Source of the DNA: Jaapia argillacea MUCL 33604
Lineage: Eukaryota > Basidiomycota > Agaricomycetes > Jaapiales > Jaapiaceae
DNA length: 64,000 nucleotides
NCBI GenBank assembly: GCA_000697665.1
Contig: KL197720.1
Coordinates: 913,613-977,612 of the forward strand
Reading direction: 5' to 3'
Shown: piece by piece, positions 47,936 through 56,862 of the stretch
Layout of the letters: each line of letters opens with the position of its first letter
Position numbering within the stretch: the stretch's first letter is position 1
Position numbers and translations under genes: made by a program
Notes under the pieces: generated by a model
Told to the model about the DNA's origin: nothing
The model's input: the letters and a program-made list of their open reading frames with translations, nothing else
Databases searched by the model: none

Positions 47936-48665
47936 TTAGGACCCATCGGACCGGAAAGCTCTAGCAGCGCGCGAACCCTGAGAAGCAAAGACACTCAATG
48001 AAGGGGATATGTTGAAACGATGATAACGACATACCACAGCTCTAACGTCGCGCTTGGCCGCCCCTTGTTTCACCACAACACAGTTCCCGAAACCTGCAGA
48101 TGTCGTGAAGGACACCAAGCAAAGATCCTTGGCATCGCCGCCGGTGCATTTGGTGCCAGTGGGCAACTCAACAGTGATCTGTTGGGTGCCGTCTGAGGTA
48201 GGAGCCTGATAGAGAGATGAGCTATGAGCGAGAAGGGTAAAGAATACGATGAAGCTCACAGGATCGCCATTTTTCGAGACAGTTGCAGCGACAAATGTCT
48301 TGCCAACCGCTGTGGAGTCAACCTCAGCTGAGACTTTGCGCGAACCATCCTGTCCACTAGACGACGAAGGCGAGGGTACTGAGATCAGCCCTGGCTCAAG
48401 GAAGAATGAAACGAACGACTTACGGATTAAAGTTGGTAACATTGGCGGTGAATGTGGTGCCAGTCATGGCAATCGCCGTCGAGTTATTAAGAGTCTGAGC
48501 AATGTTGACATTGCCACAGGGCTTCGCCTTGCTCGGCCTCTGGACATCACTCCGCTGAAGGGTACCCTTGACGCCGAGGGCGGGGGATACGCCAGCATGT
48601 GCGCTGACTTGGAGGGACAAACAGAAGACCATCAAGGCGGCGGCGAGGATGAATTTGGCGAACAT
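47936..48665 (-). CDS. secreted Egh16-like (Gas1-type) protein
   Basis: Four exons join in frame: 48665-48424, 48356-48260, 48205-48035 and 47977-47936, giving 183 residues. A signal peptide is clear (MFAKFILAAALMVFCLSLQV, then SAHA). The mature protein has the family's start (GVSPALGVKGT, SDVQRPSKAKPCGNVNIAQ), a Thr/Asn-rich strand region, GQDGSRKVSAEVD, then KCTGGDAKDLCLVSFTTSAG with paired Cys, and FGNCVVV. It matches Egh16-like proteins (PF11327), which are secreted by fungi; some are expressed during host infection in plant-pathogenic ascomycetes. In a mushroom the role is unknown. It is transcribed away from the ligase gene. Confidence 0.85.
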
Positions 48666-48830
48666 CGTGATGTGGGCTTGCGGAATACGATTTCGTTAGG
48701 AGAAGTGAAAGAATGGATAAAGGTAGAGTAAATGAAGGAAAGATTGAGGAACCGGCCTCAGGTAGAAGTGGAAAGGAATTGGAGAAGGGGTTGGGAGCAG
48801 GAGAGATGGGGAGTACGGTTGTCGCAGAGG

Positions 48831-48839
48831 CTTTTTATA
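48831..48839 (-). promoter_or_regulatory. TATA box of the Egh16-like gene
   Basis: TATAAAAAG on the minus strand, about 165 bases before the start codon. Confidence 0.5.
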
Positions 48840-48950
48840 AGATCCCAGCCAGTGTTGTGGTTGGCTCGCCGCATGGTGTGAGCGTTGCCCTCTGGGTTGA
48901 AAGAATGATTTGTTCTTTGTTCTTGCGGCCATTGTCGTTACGGAAAGAGT

Positions 48951-49009
48951 CTGCATTGTTGAACAATGCAGACTGTGGGCAATGCACAGCAATTTGTTGT
49001 GCATTGCCC
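48951..49009. repeat. two adjacent perfect inverted repeats
   Basis: CTGCATTGTT-G-AACAATGCAG (48951-48971) is followed at once by GGGCAATGCACA, a 9-base loop, and TGTGCATTGCCC (48977-49009). Both share the core GCATTG/CAATGC. Confidence 0.85.
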
Positions 49010-49441
49010 ATTGCCTGCAGGCCCATAGGAGCCAATCAGCGACCTCGGTAGTAGTCGTCAATCGGCGATTATCAGCGAGTAACGAGACCAACAATGAATC
49101 AATATTCAACGCCCCTGAAGGCGGAACAACAAGTGTGAATAAGGACAGAAGTCGGAAAACCCTGTTGCATCGACTCATCCACGATCAGGTCGACGGACCA
49201 TCCGGAACTCGAGCTCAGAAGACAATATGACTCGAAGGATCATTGACAAGTTGGGACTGGGCCAAGACGGCAAATCAAATGGGCGGAGCAGGCCCAAAGT
49301 AGTAATTCCCGACATCCATAGTAACGCACAGCCCAGCGCTCCCGACGCGGTTGCACCACCTGCAGCTAAAACATGACTCCACGACCGCGGCTTCAGTTTA
49401 AATAGGCCCACGACCTTTGTTGATTCAGGTTCATCATCACC

Positions 49442-52425
49442 ATGGCTGACGAGTTAGCAGAGATCAACGGGATTAAACCCAACCAAATCCTGGCCGACGG
49501 AGAGGAGATTGAGGCGAAGTCTGCAAGCAGGTATGGACGTTCTTCCTTCGTACTAGACGGAGCCTAAACACCATCTTTGAACCCTCAGTAAAGCGGTCTA
49601 TAAGATCAAGAGAACTTTCGATCACTTCTACTGGTGAGCGCTATGCATATACTGTCCGCTCCGTTTGCTCATCGCCGTGTAGTACATGCCCTGTATGTCT
49701 TTCCCCCGTTTTGTCTCGTTCAATCACTGACACAGATTCCCACCAACCGTCAGGCCTGGCGAAATCAGGCAAGTCTCCCACGTTCTCGAGCACCGAAATG
49801 TTGTCCTTATGTCTCATCTCAGAGTGGTGTCCCTGTGAACGCTCGTTCTTGCAAGCACATTCGCGCGGCGCTCGGCGACGCGTATGAAGATGCTCGACTT
49901 ATGTTGAAGAATCCAGACGGCCCTCCCCCGAAATCCAAAGCGAAGCCAGCCTCGAAAGCCAAGGCAAAGCCCGCATCTTCCAAAGCCACGAAGCCTGCTT
50001 CCACGAGGGGAAAAGCCAAGAAGGCAGAAGATGACGAGGAAGGCGACGACGACGACGACGATAAGCCTGCTAAGAAGACGCGGGCGGCAAAACCTCCCTC
50101 GTCTAGAGCCGCGAAGCCTACCACTACCAAGGGGAAGCGCAAGCAGGACGAAGATGATGACGACGAGGAAGACGCGGAGGAGGAGGAAGAAAAGCCAGTC
50201 AGGAAGACGAGGTCGTCGTCAAAGCCTCCATCCTCCAAGGTCGCAAAGCCAGCCTCAGCCAAGGGGAAGCGCAAGAAGGACGAGGACGAAGGAGAGGAGC
50301 AAGATGATGAGCAAGAGAAGCCGGCCAAGAAGGCGAGGACGACCAGATCCAAGGCCAAACCCAAGGTCGAAGAAGATGCGGAGATGGAAGACCTTCAGCT
50401 GCCTAAGAGGGCCAGAGCTACGAGGGGGAATGCCAAGAAACTTGAGGAAGTTGAGGAGGCTGAGGAAGAGGCTGAAGGGAATGACGACGGGGAAGATGAT
50501 ACCAAGATGGCAGTTGACCCGTCCGACGAACTGGCAGAGATCGATGGCATTAAGCCCAAGAAATACCTCGCCGACGGTGATGAAACCGAAGCCAAATCTG
50601 CGAGCAGGTGGGTTGAGAAGACATCGTCATCTCCGGCGATCATGGGCTGATACTCAGATGAAACTAGCAATTCTGTCTACAAGGTCAAGAGAACCTGGGA
50701 TCATTACTATTGGTGAGTTCACTGAACTGAACTGCTTGTCTCCGTGTACTCATCTATTGGGCAGTACTTGTCCGGTATGTTCTGAGTTTCCTTGTTCGGG
50801 AATCACCTCGACTCATCTCATCTCACGGTATATCAGGCTTGGCGGATGCAGGTACGGAAAGTTGTCTTGCTTTTCAGAAGGTGATGCTTACACGATATAT
50901 CAGAGTGGCGCCCCCGTCAATGCACGCTCTTGCAAACATCTCAAAGAAATCCTTGGTGACGCCTACGAAGCTGCCCGCCTCAGACTCAAAAATCCCGATG
51001 GGGTTCCACCAAAGTCAAAAGGTAAGGCTCCGGCTTCCAAGGGCAAAGCTCCAGCCTCCAAGGGCAAACGCAAGAACGCCACTGGCGACGACGACAACGA
51101 CGACGAAGAGGGCGAAGAAGATGAAGACGAAGACGCGCCGGCAACCAGCGGAAAGAAAGTTCCTGATCTGTTGCTTGCCAATAAATGGGATATCGAGACT
51201 GGACCTGATCCAACGGGCTGGTGGATCTCGGAGAAGCTTGATGGTGTCCGGTATGTTGTGCGCATCATCTTGCCCGTTCCTATGCCAACGCCTCGTTCGT
51301 CCGTACAGAACCTACTTCGACGGTGCGCGGATGATCAGCCGTCTTGGCAATCCTTTCACCCCTCCGCAGTGGTTCATCGATAGTAAGTTTTTGGGTACTC
51401 CAACCTTTCATTGTTCTAATTCCCTGCAGAACTTCCTAAGGACGTGACCTTGGATGGCGAGGTAGGTTGCTCTTCCCCTGTAGTTGAACCGTTTATCGAT
51501 TCTCCTGTCATGTAGCTGTTTGGAGGCCGAGGTGAATTCCAATCGACGGTATCCGTCGTCAAAACGGTCAACTCTCCGCATTGGAAGGGCATTACATTCC
51601 AGGTACATCGCTCTCGCACCACCCTTTGTCATAGTTATTTACCACTTGTCTCAGATCTTCGACGTACCATCCCTGGGCAGCAAGCCCTTCGAAGAACGGC
51701 TCGAGTATTTGGCCCAGACGTTTGGCCCGGATGGCACTCATGCATGTGCCCATTTCGTTGTCGTCGATCACACAAAAGCCACCAGTCGTGATCATGTCCT
51801 TGAGAAGTTGAAGGAGATTGAAGATCTTGGTGGAGAGGGTTTAATGTTGAGGAAGCCTGGGTCGTGAGTGGCAATTTTCATCCTTGAAATTCCTCTCGAT
51901 GCTCAGAGCAGCTGGCAGTGCGTACGAGGGCAAGAGATCCGGCACCCTTTTGAAGCTCAAGGCGAGTTCAACACCGATTCACCACGTCTCCCTCTCATTG
52001 CTCTCCCTTTTTTGCAGACCTTCTATGACGCGGAAGCCATTGTCACCGGATATGTTCCCGGTAAAGGCAGGCATAAAGGTTCCACTGGCGCGCTCAAGTG
52101 CAAGATGGCGTCGGGCAAGGTACGTAGACAAGTTTTGGAATATACTGTAGTCTCATGCAATCCCATCAGACGTTCAACGTCGGCAGTGGTTTGACTGACA
52201 AACAAAGGCGTAGCCCACCCAGCGTCGGCTCGATTGTCGTTTACCGTTTTCAGGAACTCACAAGGGATGGTGTCCCCAGGTATATTATGTTGTTATCTCC
52301 GTCAAATGTTGATCTCATTGTCGACCTGTAGGTTTCCAACATTCGTCGGAGAAGCTGCTGATAAGACGGAGCCTAAGGATGCTGAGGTACCTGATGCTAG
52401 GAAAGCTGGAACTGCTGCTGAGTGA
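49442..52425 (+). CDS. ATP-dependent DNA ligase with two SWIM zinc modules
   Basis: About 700 residues from many short exons. Module 1 starts MADELAEINGIKPNQILADG and module 2 repeats it as DELAEIDGIKPKKYLADG; each is followed by VYKIKRT or VYKVKRT and a SWIM zinc motif C-T-C-P-A-W-R ... ARSCKH. Module 1 is followed by a long Lys/Ala/Ser and acidic linker, clearly nuclear in character. The C-terminal half is a ligase: motif I EKLDGVR (catalytic Lys), motif III LDGELFGG, motif IV GGEGLMLRKPGS and motif V TLLKLK, then an OB-fold with GTGK-like YVPGKGRHKG. Two introns use GC donors (49769, 51962). The ligase adenylates itself and seals nicks; the SWIM parts probably bind DNA or partners. An internal ATG near 50506 could give a one-module form. 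Confidence 0.88.
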
Positions 52426-53136
52426 AGGAGTGCGCCGTGGTTGAACACGTATTCACCTTGACTCGGAGATTCATACTTGCCATGTTTGTCTATGCGGCCG
52501 TTCCTTAATAATATACCATTCTCCTTGCAAGTTTTGGTCAGGAATCTTGAGATCGACTATTTGTGCAGGCATCAGAGCAGAAGAACGGCGACGTGGGGTT
52601 AGGAGTACTTTTCCCACATTATGATCATAAGTCTCAGCCGTTTTGAATCCCCGTACAGGCTTAAGCAGCGGGGAAATGGGCACGCGGAAAGTTTGGCGCA
52701 AGGACCGAAGTGGTGGAAGATGGGTCTGAAGATATTGGCGGTGTATCTGTTTGTGAAAAGTCATACTCCAAATTCACCTGACTCCCTGCGTCCACCCGGG
52801 TCTTCTCAGTTCCACGCAGCCGCTAAGAAACAAGGAGAGATTCGTTCGAGGTCAATATGGCACCGGCGCCATCGTTCTCGCGCATATATACCACCTCTGG
52901 TAGTATTGGTTTCAGATCATAAGATTGTCGCATACAACTACATCCACCCGTCTCACACGACCCCTCGCCATCTCGGAAGCACAAAACATTCTCATAAATG
53001 GAAAGAGATATCAACGTTAAACTTCTCCAGAAAGAGGCTCCGCAGCCACAGCGGACCCATTACGAATCTCTACTCATTTGGTGCTGTTGTGCGCGCATCA
53101 ATTTAGATTCATAAACATTGTCATGGAATGCACCAC
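52426..53136. other. intergenic, outer end of the inverted duplication
   Basis: No gene recognised. From about 52865 onward the sequence is the outer part of the left arm of the inverted duplication. Confidence 0.4.
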
Positions 53137-53786
53137 TTACGTGTTGATCACCGACACGACGAGAGTGGTATCGTGGACGTCGTGATCACCACCGTCCTCG
53201 GTATTATACTGCAGGTTCAATGGTTGGGTGATCGGTCGGTGTTCGACTCCAAAAGCAACGCGAACAATACTCACGGTGTAGTTGGTGACCCAGGGGATCG
53301 GTTTGTTCTGCAAAAGGACACAAGTTACATGTAGAGCAGGATGTTGAAAGGGTTTTTCACTCACCACATTAGTGTCGAGCTGAACGATATCCCTAAGGTA
53401 CCCGTCCCTGCCATACGACCTGAATACGAGCTGGAGTTCCCTCTCACGGGTGCTGTCTGGATTAATCACGATGGTGGTTTGGTGGGCAATGCCTGAGCCT
53501 CCTTGGGTGACCTCAAGTGGAGTGTTGAGTCCTTCAAAGGTGCAATCTTGTAGGTCAGTGCCTTCGGATCGGAGCTTGACTTCGACTTGTTGCTTCACAC
53601 CGGATGTAGCTGTCTGTTGAAATGGAATGACACGACGTTGAGTTGGTCTGCGCAACAATTGAGCAAGACAGTAATAGAAGACGACTGACGCCGAATATGA
53701 ACGCAATGGTATTCTTGGGCAGAGTGACAATCGCCCTGTGTTGGGTTGGGCCAGAGTCTGGGGCTGTAACGGGAGTTACTGGCATT
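53137..53786 (-). CDS. PA-IIL-like calcium-dependent lectin
   Basis: Spliced from four exons to about 148 residues. The family (calcium-mediated lectin, PF07472; bacterial LecB) binds fucose or mannose through two calcium ions. Family marks: RAIVTLPKNTIAFIFG at the N-terminus (compare TLPANT in LecB), ATSGVKQQVEVKL, a middle sheet with RERELQLVFRSYG, and the calcium loop EDGGDHDVHD, which lines up with LecB EDGTDNDYND and keeps the acidic ligands (the Asn is His here). It ends VVSVINT rather than in the Gly carboxylate of LecB. No signal peptide, so probably cytosolic or non-classically released. The last intron (GTGAGT...CTGCAG) is a multiple of three without stops, so it could be retained. 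Confidence 0.62.
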
Positions 53787-53865
53787 GTAGAAAAGTGAAG
53801 TGATTGTAAGGGATGAGAATAGGAATGAGGGATAGGGAACGGTGAATGAGCCGAGGACAAGCCCT

Positions 53866-53871
53866 TATATA
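53866..53871 (-). promoter_or_regulatory. TATA box of the lectin gene
   Basis: TATATAAGGGC on the minus strand, about 80 bases before the ATG. It is conserved in the inverted copy at 56039. Confidence 0.6.
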
Positions 53872-54537
53872 CCATTTCACACCTGAATCGAATGCCAAAT
53901 CTGTGCAGGAGGTGGGTGGATTTCGCCGTCATTTCTGGAACCGAAGAGCTGAAAGCCACACAAACCGCTTCGTGATTCCATTTGAGAACAGGTTTCGGTG
54001 TTTGGGTTTCGCCGTCGTTCGTGGAGCCAAGCGCTGGTTATGATGGTTCTGTGTGCTCGCTATCATAAGTCCTCCATCGCTCATATAGACATCTGCCGTC
54101 AATGAAAACTCAACAAGAGTGAAAGGCGCACAAGATAAGTATACCCTTGCCCTCTCATCTCGAGAAAGGGGTCTTCTGGGGAATAGGCGGTAGTGTAAGG
54201 ACGGATAGATCACTGTGCAGCTAGCTCGCACCTTGGCATTCCATGAGGTGATGCAGCAATGATTCTACGGGAGTAGTTGTGAGCAAGATAATCGGAGACA
54301 CGCAAGAGCCGATCGTAAGGTCACGTTCGAGGGCCAAGACTTCTCCGGAGTGAGGATTTCTGCATTGGCGGTGTGGCATGAAGGAAGCTGGAGTCAGAGA
54401 TCGTATCGATTGGGCGCTGACAGGCGGAGGAGCTGAAAGCGATTGAAGGAAACCCCTTATATCGATAGCCGAGATATGTAGTCGGGTTCTTCGTGATTCT
54501 AGCTGACTCACTCGCTGGGGCACCCCTATGTTCCCCT

Positions 54538-54855
54538 TCACGCTCCCTGGACCCGATGCTCCCCGTTGAACAGGGCGAATTTCTGCACTAAGTACACTTG
54601 CACAGGCACTCCATCTCGGTAAGAGACGACGCGGTGCATACCGGGACAGTCTGACATTTGTTGCGGGTCCGAAGGAGGAATTGCGGATGAGTTCACTTGA
54701 GATTCACTCTGAAGAAGTATCAGAGTTGGGAACTTGTCGATTGCTACGACGCCCACCGATGTCAAGGGCTCGCCGATAGTATCTTGTCGGTGTGAAGCGA
54801 TTTGAGAACAAACTGCGAGAAGTGACTGAAGACACCATGCCTTAGTAATAAGCAC
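54538..54855 (-). CDS. possible small protein of unknown function
   Basis: A 105-codon minus-strand frame between the inverted arms. The second half reads like a folded protein (GEPLTSVGVVAIDKFPTLIL, then DCPGMHRVVSYRDGVPVQVY, then FALFNGEHRV) with codon use similar to nearby genes. No family recognised and the start is uncertain. It could be chance. Confidence 0.3.
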   Translation of the reverse strand: MLITKAWCLQSLLAVCSQIASHRQDTIGEPLTSVGVVAIDKFPTLILLQSESQVNSSAIPPSDPQQMSDCPGMHRVVSYRDGVPVQVYLVQKFALFNGEHRVQGA

Positions 54856-56038
54856 AAGTTACTCTTTCCTTCTTCATTTCTTCCGAGTCGCTCTTCGTCT
54901 CCATTTCCCTGCGACTGGGTTGACGCAGACTTGAAGGGTGCTACAGTACGATAAGTCCCACAGCTTCCGCGGCGCTTTGTCTTCAATTCGATGCCCGACC
55001 AACCCGGATTTATTTTTATCTTTATTTTTATCTCTGTTTATATTTTCCGCGCACTTATGCGTACATCCCCCAAGTTATGCACCGCAACCTGCAAACCCAT
55101 TTTCTCTTGGGCGCAAACCTATATATGCCTTACACCCCCACCCTTCACGATACAATTTTGAAACCACCCTATACTAGATACCTTAGATTTAGAACAGTCG
55201 AGACGGCCCCAAACATTACTTACTGTAAGGCAACAGTAGGATTAGTACGGACCACCGCGTCTTAGCTCGTAGTTAGCTTGTTGCGGGATAAAAACCCAGA
55301 GTTCATCATCATCATCTTCAATTCGATGGGCTGTGTCTGGAAGCACAAAGGTACGCTCCAACAACCTAGGCTGAGGTCAGACGAGGGAGACCTAATCTTT
55401 TCAATCTTGGCAAGCAAAAATTTCGGTATTCGTGGTTTGGCATGAACGAACGGTCGGTTTCCTCGAGACGTTTTCAGCTCCTCCTCCATTTGCCAGCACT
55501 AAATTTGCACGATCTTCGGTGATTTATAGACTCCGAGTCCTCTTCATACTGCCATCGCAGAAATCCTCACTCCGGAAGGTAGCTGACGCTCGAATACGCC
55601 ATTCCCTGAGTTAGTGTCTTAACCTTATCATTGAACCATCGACTACACGCGGCTCTTGCGCGTCCCGATTGCTTACCTTGCTCACAACTACTCCGGTAGA
55701 ATCCGTGCTGCATCACCTCAGGGTGCCAAGGTGTGAGCTAGCTATACATTGACCTATGCATTCTCACACTACCGCCCGTTCTCAAGTTGGGAGGACCGGG
55801 GAATAATCTGCGTGCCTTCACTCTTGTCGAGTTTTACTTGACGGTAGATGTCTATGTGAGCGGCTGGGGGCTTGTAATAGAGAGTACACAGAACCATGAT
55901 AGCCAGCTCTTGGCTCCGGGGACGACGGCGAACCCAACCACCGAAAAATGAAGTCGCGGTGGGCTCCAGGACTGACGGCGAAATCCACCCACATAAACCT
56001 ACTGCTCGGATTTCGCACTCGATACAGGTGTGACATGG

Positions 56039-56045
56039 TATATAA
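56039..56045 (+). promoter_or_regulatory. TATA box of the decayed lectin copy
   Basis: TATATAA, followed by the same leader (CTCATTCCTATTCTCATCCC) as the intact gene. Confidence 0.5.
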
Positions 56046-56123
56046 GGGCCCGTCCTCGGCTCATTCCCAATTCCCATCCCTCATTCCTATTCTCATCCCT
56101 TGCGACCGCCTCACTTTTTCACA

Positions 56124-56339
56124 ATGGAAGCACCTCCTATAATACCCTCCACACCGCAACTCAATACAGGGCGATTGTACCGATCCGCTGGGTTACCGAT
56201 TACACTGAGCATTGTTCGCCTTGCTCTTGTAGCCGAACACCAGCCAATCACCGAACCTCTGAACCAGTATAATCCCGAGGACGGTGGTGTTCACGACGTT
56301 CACGATACCACCCTTGTCGTGTCCGTAATCAAGATGTAA
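56124..56339 (+). pseudogene. collapsed lectin copy lacking the core
   Basis: An inverted paralogue of the 53137 gene. The promoter, leader, start region and the 3' segment with the calcium loop (EDGGVHDVHD) are kept, but most of the central exon is absent; the deletion joins the first exon directly to the region corresponding to the IPWVTNY segment. The remaining 71-codon frame (MEAPPIIPSTPQLN...) is unlikely to fold as a lectin. One aspartate of the loop is changed to valine. It may still be transcribed, given the intact promoter. Confidence 0.75.
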
Positions 56340-56862
56340 GTGGCGCATTCCATGGCAATGTTTATGAATTTAAATTGACGCACCAGCACCGAATGAGTAG
56401 GGGTTCACAACGGGTCTGCTGTCGGTCCTGAGCCTCTTTCTGGAGACGCTTTGATATCCCTTTCTGTTTATGAGGCTGGTTTGTAATTCCAAGATGGCGA
56501 GGGGACGCGGGGACTCGTGGCGATGGCGCAATGTAGCATGCGACAATCACGTTCAGGATCGAAAACCGAACGATGGTTCTCGCCGCGGTTTTGTGATCAT
56601 CACAGCATCCTGTGGACCTGAACAGTCCCAGGACCACTAAGCAGTCAACCTCCTACCACGAGGCCCGACAACGATTCATTACGCTCGCCGCTCATCTACT
56701 CACGTGTGTGCAAATAAGTACAATTATCCAAACAGAAATTGAGTCCGACTGGAACAACCTTGACGACTAATGTCAGAAAATGTGCATTGAGTTCTCTCCG
56801 TCATGAATACTTGGAAGGACTACGACGTCTACCAAGCAATATGTCTCCGAGTCGTGCATATG
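56340..56862. other. intergenic, right arm end and 3' side of NiR
   Basis: The rest of the right duplication arm (to about 56600), then the downstream region of the nitrite reductase gene. No gene seen. Confidence 0.5.

Larger units (their letters stand above)
48666..49441. other. divergent promoter between Egh16-like and ligase genes
   Basis: Contains a TATA box for the Egh16-like gene, two adjacent perfect inverted repeats (48951-49009) and a CCAAT motif near 49029. No gene. Confidence 0.6.
52865..54410. repeat. left arm of a large inverted duplication
   Basis: It contains the intact lectin gene, its promoter and flanks, and is an inverted, diverged copy of about 55520-56600. Matching blocks can be followed on both sides of the gene, for example GAGTGAGGATTTCTGC (inner), the TATATAAGGGC promoter and CATTGTCATGGAATGCACCA (downstream). 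Confidence 0.8.
53787..56123. other. region between the two inverted lectin copies
   Basis: Holds both lectin promoters (arm sequence at each side) and a unique spacer of about 1.1 kb (54410-55520). One possible small gene lies in the spacer at 54538-54855. Confidence 0.5.
55520..56600. repeat. right arm of the inverted duplication
   Basis: The inverted partner of 52865-54410. It is shorter because the lectin core is missing. Confidence 0.8.
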
